A stretch of 64,000 nucleotides of DNA from Gnetum montanum. Lineage: Eukaryota; Streptophyta; Gnetopsida; Gnetales; Gnetaceae. A program made the position numbers and the translations under genes. Of the stretch, positions 10,472 through 21,550 are shown piece by piece (within the stretch, counting starts at the first letter, position 1; each line of letters begins with the position of its first letter). The notes beneath the pieces are model-generated. The model saw nothing but the letters and a program-made list of their open reading frames with translations. It made no database searches and had not been told where the DNA came from. The stretch covers positions 609,101 through 673,100 of the forward strand of contig MNCI01003660.1 of assembly GCA_015680685.1 (NCBI GenBank), read 5' to 3'.

Positions 10472-11308
10472 GGTCAGCAGAGTTAATCATCATCAAGGGT
10501 TCATTAAGCTTTAATTTTTATTTTATTTTATTTGTTTTTTCATGCATTTTATTTTTCTTTTATTTTTTTCAGAAATGGTTTCTTTTACTTGTTTTTCTTG
10601 TTTAAAAAAATAAAAATAAAAATAAAGAAAAATCTGAGGAATTAGCTCCTCTTATCTGTTAAAAAAGTTGCAATTAAAGTTGCAGCCATTAAATCAATTT
10701 GTAAATTTTTAGGAATGGTAGCCCATGAATGTGTCAACGAAGAGTGTTTATGAAATCAACAAAGCAACCAAAGAAATCCACACAAATTCAATTGTCTAGA
10801 AGCACTCTTAGCCTTTATAAATGTACAAAAGTTAACCAAAATCAAAATCAAGAATAACTAATATGATCAAGATCTGATTATTCTTCCCCTCAAAAGACAC
10901 AAAATCCCAACAAGAAAATACAACCTAATTTTTTCATAACTGGGAACCCTCTATTTGACATTCCAACATCAACCATGAGTTCAATTACAGGGGTAGGATC
11001 TTAAAATCTAAATATTACCCTAATGTCAACTATGTAACCACAATAGGAGGTATAACCCAACTAATAAGTACTTTGAATATACAAACTTCACCAATAGTAA
11101 CCTCATTACCAAGTTTGATAGTAGCTCCAATAGTAGCTTCAACTTATACTATGGGATCATCCTCACATCATATACCTCCATTTTTTTAGGACCAATTCCT
11201 CTCTCTTTTGGTAGTTTACGTTCTAATGTTTAAATTAATAAACCATTCCTAGGATAAACCCTTGGAGAATTATTAAATCAAAGAACATCAATTATACCTC
11301 AGGGCTCA
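10472..11308 (+). other. gypsy-1 leader and eroded start of gag
   Basis: No frame of useful length. AT-rich leader sequence; from about 10960 it probably holds the eroded N-terminal part of gag, since recognisable gag starts at 11309 with no clear start codon. Confidence 0.5.
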
Positions 11309-12480
11309 TTGGTTTTCCGACAAGGAAGAGATGTAGAGATTAAAAATATTCACTTATTACCTATTTTTAAGGGAATAAATGATGAAGATCTGGTCACTCA
11401 CATAAGAGAATTTGAAACAACATTAGCTATGTTAGCACCTCAAAGTGGGGATAGAACTAAAATGATTGCTTTGAAATCAACCCTAAAAGACAAACCTGAT
11501 TTTTGGCTACAAACACTTCAAACACAAATTAGTTTTTAGGATGATTTTAAAAATGCTTTCCTATAAAGATTTATTTCTAATGTAGGCTATACTCATTAAG
11601 AAAGCAATTAATGAGTTTTATGCAACATGAGGATGAGGATTATGAAAGCACATTTGATAGATTTAAAGGATTATGTTTAAAAAATCCAAACCACGGCTTC
11701 TTAGCCCATCAATTAATCCAAATTTTTGTAAAAGGTTTACTACCCTATTGTAGGAAAAATGTTGACTTTGCATGTAAGGGAAATATTTTAAATGTAACAC
11801 TAGAAGATGGTTGGAGAATTATAGATTCATTAGTAGGCCAAAGTAAACGTTGGCCAAAACCCAACATTATGCAAGGCATGACTCAACAAATAGAACAATT
11901 AAATAGAAAAGTCAATGAGTTAACATGATTAATTAAAAAACAAGCTCATGGAATTCAAAGTGAAGCATGCAACATTTGTGGAAGTCCCCAACATGACCAA
12001 ACAACCTGCCCAGCCTCGGATTATTGTCAAGAGGAAATGCAAGAGTCGGCTAAGGCTTTTCAACAATTTAAGAGCCAACCAACAATGAACTTTCCTCAAC
12101 GACCATTTTACCCACAACAATATCCTCAAAATAATTTCAAGCCATTTAAGAATCCAACTAATGAACACTTGGATAAACTCATCCAAAGCCTCACTTCCTT
12201 TATAGAAGAAAGTAGACAATTTAGGAGTGAAACTAGGAGAAGATTCCAGACTTAACTAGAAATGAATTACCATCTCAACCTGAACCTAATCCTAGATCTC
12301 AAAGAAAAGGAAAAGAGCAATTACATTCCATTACTACAAGGAGTGGAAAAATAATTGAACCAAAAAAAAAAGGTGAGATTCCAAGAGGTAGAGATAGAAG
12401 AGGAAATAGAACCACAAGTAGTCAATGAGAAAGATCAACTAACTAGGGAAAAAGAATAACCATTATGCTTTAGGCATCCA
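11309..12480 (+). pseudogene. gypsy-1 gag remnant with CCHC knuckle
   Basis: Capsid region: HLLPIFKGINDEDLVTHIREF (quoted in part) near 11349-11411 and SFMQHEDEDYESTFDRFKGL near 11614-11673 are typical of gypsy Gag. A canonical CX2CX4HX4C zinc knuckle, CNICGSPQHDQTTC, lies at 11968-12009 with all four ligands kept. A Q/P/F-rich tail follows (about 12080-12150). Stops at 11537, 11590-11600 and 11926 break the frame. Gag would form the particle that packages the element RNA. Confidence 0.85.
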
Positions 12481-12720
12481 ATTTTACCTCCTTTCCCTAA
12501 ATGATTACAAGAAAACTTCACAAGTAAAGCCCATCTTGAAAAAATGTTTAGTGAATTATACTTACATATTCCTTTAGAATAAGTAGTAAAATACACATCT
12601 CTCTATGCCAAATACTTAAGGGAATTATGCACTAGGAGAAGAAAAGAAAAAATTTCCTAAACAAGTTTATTTAGTTGATAACCTTTCTCAACTTATACAA
12701 CGACATGAAATTCCTAAATA

Positions 12721-13501
12721 CTAAGATCCAGGAGTTCCTACCATTCCAATCAAGATAAGTGGACAAGAAATTAGGAATGCCCTATTGGATTTAGGAGCTA
12801 GTATTAATATTATGCCTCTTAAAATGGCTAGATCACTAGATATAGAAGATATAAGAAGAGTAAACATGACAATATCATTGGCTGATGGTTCACGTGTAAA
12901 ACCCATAGGAACCATAGAAGACTTAATAATAGAGGTAGAAAAGGGAAAATATCCAATTGATTTTGTTGTCTTGGAAGTAAAAGATCTTGATTGTTTCCCT
13001 ATTATATTAGGTAGACCTTCGTTAGCAATAGCTGATGCGATAATTAATTATAGATTTGGCCAACTTCAACTCTCATTTGCAAATCTCACTTTTATACTAA
13101 ATATATATGATAAGGTAAAAGAAGATTGTTTAAATACAGACTTGAAGGAAGCATGAATGCTTTACACTCTACCCACTTCAGCAATGGCACAAGATAAGGA
13201 AACCTTAGTGTTAAATAATTTTGAGGAAGGACCTTTAGACCCCTCAACTAAGGAACAACAAGATATCCTTGACCAAATTCTAAATTTAAGGTTAGGAAAT
13301 ATCAGAGAAATAATTCAATCTATAAATAAAGATTCCTTGGAGCTTAAAGAATTACCTAATACACTTAAGTATATCTTTTTAGATCAAAATAAACCATTAA
13401 TAATAAACTCCCAACTTACCAATGAACAAGAAAACAAATTATTAGAAATTTTGCATAGAAAATCTGAGGCATTTGCATGGAGCTATGGGGAGCTTCACTA
13501 A
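12721..13501 (+). pseudogene. gypsy-1 aspartic protease and protease-RT linker
   Basis: The protease contains LLDLGASINIMP (about 12781-12818); D-L-G is the usual active-site form in Athila/Tat elements, so the catalytic Asp is kept. CFPIILGRPSLA (about 12991-13026) is the conserved second half. The frame 12785-13156 is open and followed in frame by 13157-13501, which reads into the start of the reverse transcriptase. Only the flanks are broken. Confidence 0.85.
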
Positions 13502-14392
13502 AGAATCTCACCCAACATCTGCCAACATCATATTTATCTAGAAGATAATGTTAAACTAATAATAATTCCCCCAACACGAATTAATCCAACCTTAGAACAA
13601 ATAGTTAAAGATGAAATTTCAAAACTTTAAAAAGAAGAAATCATTTATCCAATAGCAGATAGTGAATGGATAAGTCCCATTACTGTAGTTCCAAAAAAGG
13701 ATGGAAAATGGAGAGTTTGTGTAGACTATAGAAGATTAAATCAAAACACAAAAAAGGACCATTTTCCATTACCATACATATATCAAATTCTAGAAAAATT
13801 AGAAGGACATGAATACTACTATTTTTTGGACAGATTTAGTGGTTACAATCAAGTAGCTATTGCCCCTGAAGACCAACATAAGACAACCTTAACATATTCT
13901 TATGGAAATTTTGCATATAGATGAATGTCTTTTGGCCTTTGTAATGCACCAACCACTTTCCAAAGAGCCATGATTTCAATATTTTTAGATGTGTTAGATA
14001 GTTATGTTGAAATATTTATGGATGATTTTTCAGTTTATAGGGATTCTTATGATGAAACCTTACAACATCTTGAACATGTCTTAGATAGATGCATAGATAA
14101 AAACTTAAAATTAAGTTGGGAAAAAATTCACTTAATGGTTACAAGTGGCATTGTATTAGGACAAGTTATTTCTAAAGAAGGGATAAGAATGGATGATAAG
14201 AAAATAAGAGTCATATCTACACTACTAGCTCCAACGAATTTAAAGACTCTTCAATTCTTTTTAGGACATGCTAGATATTGTATAAGATTTATCACAGATT
14301 TCTCAAAAATTGCTAAACCACTATATATGCTCCTAGAAAAGGATGTTTCATTTGTTTGGACCAATGATTGTCATGAAGCATTTTGGAACTAA
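13502..14392 (+). pseudogene. gypsy-1 reverse transcriptase remnant
   Basis: Contains WISPITVVPKKDGKWRVCVDY (in part, about 13669-13731), FSGYNQVAIAPEDQ (about 13834-13875), MSFGLCNAPTTFQRAM (13925-13972) and the catalytic box FMDDF at 14015-14029 with both Asp kept. Stops at 13501, 13628 and 13922 split it. The 155-codon open stretch 13925-14392 covers the palm and connection region. Confidence 0.92.
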
Positions 14393-14409
14393 AAAAATGA
14401 GTAACCATA

Positions 14410-14445
14410 GCCCCTATATTAAATGCNCGCCCCTATATTAAATGC
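14410..14445. repeat. 17-bp duplication around a single N (probable assembly join)
   Basis: GCCCCTATATTAAATGC occurs at 14410-14426 and again at 14429-14445 with an N at 14427. This looks like two contig ends joined without merging their overlap. The break in the frame between reverse transcriptase and RNase H may therefore be artificial. Confidence 0.7.
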
Positions 14446-14870
14446 ATCTAATTGAGATTATCGGTTCGATTTAATATGTGACGCTAGTGACATAGTAGTG
14501 GGGGCAGTTTTGGGACAATACATTGATAATAAACCAAGAGTGATTTATTATGTGTCTAAAAGTCTAGACCAAGCCCAAGTAAAGTATACAACTACAGAAA
14601 AAGAATGATTAACCATTGTATATGCTCTAGATAAATTTAGACATTATTTAATTGGATATAAAACTAGAGTATATACTGATCATTCAGCCATTAAATTCTT
14701 AGCTACCAAAAAAATAGAAAATGCAAAAATAATGAGATGGTGTTTATTACTACAAGAATTTAACTTAGTTATTTTAGATAAAAGAGGTAGGGAAAATGTA
14801 GTAGTAGACAATCTTTCTAGGTTAGAAACTCCTGATGAGAACCGAACATAAGGAATTTTTCATGATGAAT
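14446..14870 (+). pseudogene. gypsy-1 RNase H remnant
   Basis: CDASDIVVGAVLGQ (about 14478-14519) carries the first catalytic Asp. KYTTTEKE (about 14583-14606) keeps the Glu. YTDHSAIKFL (about 14674-14703) keeps the next Asp. ENVVVDNLSRLE (about 14791-14826) is the conserved end. One stop (TGA at 14607-14609) interrupts it. Confidence 0.87.
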
Positions 14871-14942
14871 TTTCCTAATGAACAACTTTTTTCTACAAAG
14901 AAGAATCCTTAATTTGCTGATATAGCCAACTATCTTGCTACT

Positions 14943-16262
14943 ATGAAAACTCCTACCAATTGGACTAATGAAGAAAAAAAATCTTTCTTACGTAGCATAT
15001 CTAGGTACATTTGGAGTAGCCCATACCTCTATAGAATATGTAAAGATAACATAGCAAGAAGATGTGTGGTTGAAAATGAACAACAAGAAATTCTACAAAT
15101 GTGCCACGATGATTTAGGAGGAGGCCATTTTGATAGCAAACATACTGCTATCAAAATCCTTCAAAGTGGATTTTATTGGCCCTCCATTTTTAAAGATGCA
15201 CATAAGTATGTGCAAGAGTGTGATAAATGTCAACGGATGAGAGCCATAACAAAAAGACAGGAAATGCCCTTAAACCAATTTTAATAACAGAACCATTTGA
15301 TGTGTGGGGTATAGAATTTTTAGGTCTATTTCCACCATCTAATAGATGTCAATACATTTTGGTTTGTGTTGACTATGTTACTAAATGGGTAGAAGCAAAA
15401 GCTACCCCAAAAAATGATGTAAAGGTAGTTGTAGCATTTCTTAGGGAAAACATTTTAACATGTTTTGGAACTCCACGGGAAATCATTAGTGATCAAGGAA
15501 CCGATTTTGTTAATAAAATCATGGAAAAATTCCTTAAGTCTTATAGTATCCAGCATAAGATAGTTATTGCTTATCATCCACAAAAAAATGGCCAAGTAGA
15601 AAATGCTAATAAAATTATTTTAAATATATTAACAAAAACTGTATGTACTAAAGGAAAGGATTGGTCCAAAAAATTATAAGATGCACTTTGGGCTTATAGA
15701 ATTACTTATAAACCAAGTTTAGGATATTCACCTTATCAATTGGTTTATGGTAAGTTATGTTTATTACCAGTCAAACTAAAATATCAATCCTTACGATTAG
15801 CCCAACAGCTTAATTTTGATAAAGCCATGAACCAAGCCTCTAGAATTAATCAACTTCATGAACTTGACAAAATCAGGCTACATGCTCTGAATAAACAAAA
15901 AATTGTAAAAAGACAAATGAAAACATTACATGATAAGAGTATCTTTAAAAATAATTTTCTATAGGTGATGAAGTTTTACTTTATAATATGACACTACATA
16001 AATTTCCAAGGAAATTAACAACTAGGTGGTAAGGCCCTTATTTAGTTATTCAACCCTATGATAATGGAAGTGAGCTCATATCACCTATTAATGATTCCTC
16101 AACAACGTTCCTCGACAATGGTCAATGACTTAAGTTATATCATCAACACCACATTAAGGAACTTGGAGAGGACAAATTAATAGAGCTAAGTGATCCATCT
16201 TATCCCACGACAAATGAATTATATGAAAACCATTCATTAGAAGTACTAGCTCTTAAATATAC
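14943..16262 (+). pseudogene. gypsy-1 integrase remnant
   Basis: The N-terminal zinc domain keeps its HHCC ligands (HDDLGGGHFD ... ECDKCQR, about 15102-15237). In the core the first catalytic position is Glu (VWGIEFLG, GAA at 15314-15316) where Asp is expected. The second Asp is kept (SDQGTDF, 15491-15493), as is the Glu (NGQVENAN, 15599-15601). A one-base frame change separates 14943-15284 from 15227-15679. The C-terminal region runs through MVYGKLCLLPVKLKY to the LKLYHQHHIKEL block near 16126-16160. It is non-functional through frameshift, stops and probably the D-to-E change. Confidence 0.88.
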
Positions 16263-17901
16263 CCCTAAACTAGACTCTTTCATCATTGAATAAATTAATA
16301 AAAGAATTATATTTAGTCTACAACTTTCACCTTGAAAAATGTAGAGGTCAATAGGACATTTTATTGTGAGTTAGGATTATAACGAATTTAGTAGCATCAT
16401 GTCTGGAATGCAAGGGAGAAGGACAACTCCTCCTACTTTGAAATAGGTAAGTTTAAACCCAAAATCCAACTAAGGGTGAGGCTTAGACTAATAAGTGTCT
16501 TACACTTAATAAATTTCATTATTTTTTTAAAAACAATATTCTTTAAGTACATTGTTCATAAGTTAAGGTGGCTACATAGCTTATTTTAAGGTAATGTTTA
16601 TTGGTATTTAGTTTCTATTAAATACTTACTTGGATGAGTCAATAAGGTGGAAAGGGTGTGTTATATTGGACATTGGGTTTTTAGTAGTGAAAGGCATTTA
16701 TCTATATTAAGCCATGTGAGAAACCCTTATAAAATGAAATTGGCTCCTATAAAGACTTCATAATTAAAGTTAGTGAGATATTAAATTTCTTGTAAAAAAA
16801 AGACAAAAAAAAAGAGACAAAAAAGAAAAAATTATGAAAAAAAAAGAGACCAACAAGATCAGATACAATGCAAGAAAGGACTAAAAAAATGACCCCACAA
16901 GAACCTTATAGTTGGGATGATGCTCTAAGCTCACAATTTAAGGCATCCTATAAGAACCCCCTTTTGTAAGCAGAGTGTTTAAAAGTTAGGCACTAATTAT
17001 CAATCTACTCTCAATGCCACTACCTTAGAACTAGGGTATAACATTGGCAGTGAAGGAGTCACTCATCCATAGTTGGTATCTTAACGGACATTTTCATCTA
17101 CAATCATTCCTTATACTTTGTTATTTAGTTACTTTACTTATGTTTCTTTGTTTTTGTTTTGCACTTTTCATATTATTGTTTTCTTTTATTTACCTAATTT
17201 TTACCTTTTGATATTCCTCTTTTTCATTTTTGAGTTATCATTCCATTTTTATTCTACATGGGCATCTCATTTGACTAGTGGTACTTTTGTGCATGGGTTT
17301 TCTTTGTGTTTCCCATCATGTCTTCCATAGGTGTTAGTGGTCAAGATCCTTACTATGGTAGCCAATGATGGATACTAACACTTGTTCACCCATTGCCTTT
17401 GGTTCCCTTTTAGTCTGAATACATAAAACCCAGGGAAATTTTTGCTTTTGGTATATCCTTTGATCATGTTTCCTTTTAATAATTTATTTTTGCTAATTAA
17501 CTTAAGTATGTTACATACCTTATGACCACATAATAAGGGATATGATAGTAGGGTATAACCAAATTAGAAGTTGAACTAAGAACAAGTTAGGGAATGAGTT
17601 AGATGTAAGTAATGCATCTCAGATCCTTAAATCATAGGAGAGGTTTAAATTTTGAGGTTATAAGACATTCTTACACCTAATGAAGCAAACCTTGTGAGGT
17701 GATGTTATGCTCAAGCAATCCTAAGTAGGGCCTTCTTAATCGAGTTATATGTGGACTCATATCTAAGAATAAGAATTTGTTTAATAGACAAGTTTAATTA
17801 ATGTGTTAGCCTAAAACATATATCTTGGAATAATAATAATATAATTTTATGTATATATTAATGTTTTATTCTCACCTTTATAACCAGGCACTAGCCATAG
17901 G
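16263..17901 (+). other. gypsy-1 3' untranslated region
   Basis: Non-coding stretch between integrase and 3' LTR. It holds an A-rich low-complexity tract (16790-16850) and a T-rich stretch with a 70-codon open frame (17118-17330) encoding a Phe/Leu-rich hydrophobic peptide. Athila-type elements can carry an env-like frame here, but this one is short and of low complexity, so I do not call it env. Confidence 0.6.
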
Positions 17902-17915
17902 CTAGTGGGGAGCTG
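17902..17915 (+). other. gypsy-1 polypurine tract
   Basis: CTAGTGGGGAGCTG just before the 3' LTR; AGTGGGGAGCT is a typical gypsy plus-strand primer. Confidence 0.75.
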
Positions 17916-19433
17916 TGTTGAACCCAAAAAATATTGTTCAATTTTAATAAGTATTTTTGTCAAACCTATGCATTTTAATTAATTTCATTCTATATTTCAT
18001 ATAGTTAATTGTTTATTTAACGATTATTTTATTTGTTTATGTAATTTGTAAATATTAGTTTATTATTATTTTATAATTAGTTAATTGGTGTGGTTTAGTT
18101 TATTTTAATTTTAGTTTAACTAGTACAATGTATTATTATATATTAATGAGATTATAATTACATGTATACATTANNNNNNNNNNNNNNNNNNNNNATATTA
18201 TATACAGTGACAGGGAAGGTGGTTCTTTGCGATTGCGGTGGCAATCTGAGAATTGAGAAAAATGCAGGTTGTTGTTACCAGATTTGAACTTGCCACTATT
18301 ACCATTGCTTGTCGGATAACAATGACAATGATGATGTTCCTGTAATTTTGCTGGTTACGAGCTGTCTAAGTTATCTTATTCATTTTTCCAACGTCTCTCC
18401 CACCGTTTGGCAAATTCATGATAACAAGAATGCTAGATTTGGCACCTACACCAAAAATAATGGATTGGTATCAAATTCTTCCATATCCATTTATTATTAA
18501 AATACTTATTTTTAAACATTGGCACGGGCAATGGCATGGTGGAGATTGATGAGGATAAGGCGCTAACGAAGGCCGTGGCAGAGAATTTCGTAGATGATAA
18601 GGGAATCAGGCAAAGTATAGGCCAATTGATGCTATTATGCATGCTTTTCTGTTGGATTCTCCATTAGCTCAAATCAAACCTTCTTTTTAGATGAATGCAT
18701 GGAGCATCACATATGCCTCTTTTGGTGCTTCCTTGAGAATTCATATTAATTTAAAACATTAGAAAGCCAAGATTAGCAATAGTATAGATTTTAACAAATA
18801 GGTATTGGATTTTGGAATACCCATATATTATTATAATATTCATTTTAAAACCTTGTTGTAGTATAAATAAAGCATTCATTAGACACCAAAAAAAAAAATA
18901 GAGGAGAAAAATTGATTATGCATACACATCAAAAGAAAATTCATTTCTTTTGAGAAAATAAGAAAGGAGGAGTTGATACTAGTAAATTCCATATCACATT
19001 GGAATTAATTATTCTTGAGATTTTTGTTGAAGATTTATTGAGCCTTGTGGCAATTCTTGTAATTCACAATCAAAATTGCTACATTGTGGACACAGTAAGG
19101 AAGAATTGTAATTTAGGCAAGTCTCCTTTGTGATCTTCAATTGTTATTTATAATTTCAATTTGATTTAATTATAAATCTTTATTCTTGAACTTATGATTA
19201 GAAGTTAGGATAAAGGTTTATAATTTTACTTATGAGTGACAAGCACAAGTATGGAATTTAATTGGATTCAATTCCAACTATTTATTGTCTTGATGATTTC
19301 TTTGACTTTTTAACTATTTTTCCACGGGATACGACTCGCGGGTTAGTCACAGATGAGGTGACAATCTCTAGAATAACCAAAAAAGAAAATAAATTTTAAA
19401 GGTACCTAGCATCAAATTTTGTCTAGCTCATCA
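17916..19433 (+). repeat. gypsy-1 3' LTR with a single copy of the 584-bp unit
   Basis: Starts TGTTGAACCC and ends CTCATCA, matching the 5' LTR. The long unit occurs only once (about 18208-18782). TATA box at 18862-18870. A gap of 21 N lies at 18174-18194. Confidence 0.9.
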
Positions 19434-20700
19434 TGATACAATACAATTCGATTGTCTATAAAGAGACAGTCGAATTGTATTAGTGTTTATAGCAGATTTT
19501 TCTTTCAAATAACTAATCCCTATAACTTCATTGGTAAGTCTTGTTAGGCCTTGTACTGTATAACCTATGCTTCTAGATTCAAAATCATCAAGATAGAACA
19601 AGTCTTTTTTCGAATCAAAACCCTTCTTACATCAAAGAATGGGAAATTATTTTTCTTACTGGGGGATAAGAAGCATTCGAATAATGATGAATTAACCAAA
19701 TTGATTTGGAGTTATTAGATTTGGATCCACTTTTCTAAGAATATGAGTTGAAGCAATAAAAACAATATTGCTTCTACTAATGAAAATGGTCTCATCACAC
19801 CTATTCATGTGGTTTAATAAGTGATGAAGCAATGCCTTCTTCTTGATGAAGATCTTCCTCTCTATGGTAGAAGTGTGATTATTCCATTCCAAGTCATGAA
19901 TGCTTTGGATTCATATTACACAAGGAGACATGATTTTTGTCATTTCCAAAGTCAAATGGATCTAGGAGAAAGTTTTCCAACTAGAAAAGAACCATTCAAG
20001 ATTTTTTATTATCAAAGGAACATAAGAGTTTGTTGCTAGACTTTGGACCAAATAGGATTGATCATTTTCTTTAGGGCCTATCAGTAAAATTCCTTTGAAA
20101 ATAGATGACCCTATGAAGAAAGGAATTTTTCTAGTTATATAGTTGATTTTTTAATTAGAATTTGAAATCCTCTAATAGAAAGCAAAAAAGACTCATTTCT
20201 CTTTGAAAAAAATGGATTGAACTTGTAATTCACTAGATCCTTTTGAAAAATGTCAACTAAATATCATAAATACACATGCCCTAGTTCTTCAGTGTTTTGA
20301 TAACCTTCAGAGACAAAATGTTTAAATGTCAATTTTGATTTAATTTGGGAGATCTCTTTCTCTATTATTAGAAGTAGAAGTAGATCAAATGTCTCTTTCT
20401 TCATTTTATTATAATAATTGTTATTAGAATTAGAATTCAAATTCTTATCATCCCCTAATGAAGATCATCATGAAAAAAAAGATGGAAAATTTATGGAAGA
20501 TTTTCACTTTTTGATTACAAAGTTAGACATTGTCCTAGATCTATCCAATGTGCATGGATTCTTCTTGTGAATTATTAGTATAACAAAATAAGTTATTTTA
20601 AGCCTCAGAAACCAATACCATTCCCAAGGATTTGACAAAAAGTAAAAAATTTTCTTTATAATTCTAAAGGTAAACTAAAAAGTAAACTCCTCTTCATATT
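19434..20700 (-). pseudogene. ycf2: plastid ycf2 pseudogene, ATPase-like central part (NUPT segment 3)
   Basis: The minus strand reads, in N-to-C order (high to low coordinate): YLVDIFQKDLVNYKFN (about 20230-20285), [19 protein letters not shown] and LATNSYVP (about 20010-20100, the nucleotide-binding loop region), MTKIMSPCVI and IHDLEWNN (about 19885-19950), FIASTHILRKVDPNLITPN (about 19697-19760), and finally NTNTIR then SLYRQ near 19455-19490. These follow plastid Ycf2 in the right order. The normal Walker-type G-x-x-G-x-G pattern is degraded. Stops and frameshifts are frequent. The frame leads into 7797-7890 across the gypsy-1 insertion. The stretch 20560-20700 matches only weakly. Confidence 0.88.
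19440..19481. repeat. hairpin-forming inverted repeat within ycf2
   Basis: AATACAATTCGATTGTCT at 19440-19457 pairs with AGACAGTCGAATTGTATT at 19464-19481 with one mismatch and a 6-base loop. It lies two bases beyond the gypsy-1 target duplication. Confidence 0.75.
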
Positions 20701-21550
20701 TATGAGCATCCAACTACATTCAGCTAGGTTCATCCTTCTTAGCTAAATTAGTAAAATAAAAAAAATAATTGTTTTGAAATTTAGCAAAAATAAAATCATC
20801 ATCATTGGTAGAACCGAAGATTTGTTTTACCTAATCTAGTATTTCCAAAAAGTCCTTAGGGTACTCATAACTATTAGAAGCATCAATAGAAACCAAATGC
20901 TAACCAATGTTAGTAGTTTTTCAAGGATTGGTTTGACTATGTCTAGTATTACCAAATTGATAAGTTCTATCTAATATGGTATTTCCAAGAAATCCTTTTG
21001 GTACTTGCTATATCTTTTTATGTCTACTCACAATTGTTATAGAAAAGTTGGATTTGAATGTAGCCTAGGCTCAAGACAATTGAATTGTATGAGTAAAGAA
21101 ATCTAGTGTAAGGAAATAATGAAAAAATATGAAAAAAGAGAAAACACAAGGATTAACCATAAGATAACAATTTAAAAATGCTTGTCCCTCCTAGTTAGTT
21201 GTAAAATTTTTCATATGGAGTTAATCAAACATAAATTCTCTAAAATACATCAATTAAGGAACTAACTAATTTAGAAGCAGGGCTCAAAATTGATGTGAAA
21301 GTCAAATCCTTCACCAAATCCATTAGAATTTCAATTGTAGAATGAACCATAATTCATGAGAAAGTACCTATAAGATGATCAATTTATACCTAATATCTTG
21401 TCAAATAGATACAACTTGGTTGTAGCTATATAGCAATATATTTGAAAAAGTTTTAGAAAGTGTATTTCCAAAGTATTTTTACTATAGGAATGTAAAAAAC
21501 CATGTCATATATGTTTAGAGCAAAATCCATTTTGAAAAATGAGTATTGAT
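20701..21550. other. AT-rich, possibly further ycf2-derived sequence
   Basis: No gene recognised. The minus strand gives broken frames that could continue ycf2, but I cannot match them with confidence. The stretch ends with TTGAT, the left target duplication of copia-2 (21546-21550). Confidence 0.4.

Larger units (their letters stand above)
7891..19433 (+). mobile_element. gypsy-1: Ty3/gypsy LTR retrotransposon, Athila/Tat-like, degenerate
   Basis: An 11.5 kb gypsy element with unequal LTRs (7891-10450 and 17916-19433), primer binding site, gag with CCHC knuckle, protease, reverse transcriptase, RNase H, integrase and polypurine tract. Reverse transcriptase before integrase marks Ty3/gypsy. 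The DLGAS protease and the primer-site type fit Athila/Tat; the lineage call is inference. The flanks read AGATA (7886-7890) and TGATA (19434-19438), a 4-of-5 match for a target duplication. It interrupts ycf2. Confidence 0.93.

Noticed and set aside
17118-17330. Hydrophobic 70-codon frame as an env-like gene of gypsy-1
   Set aside because: Short, Phe/Leu-rich because the DNA is T-rich, with no signal peptide and mature-domain structure or cleavage site.
19821-20039. 72-codon plus-strand frame as a gene
   Set aside because: It is the antisense of the ycf2 pseudogene, which explains the sequence on the minus strand.
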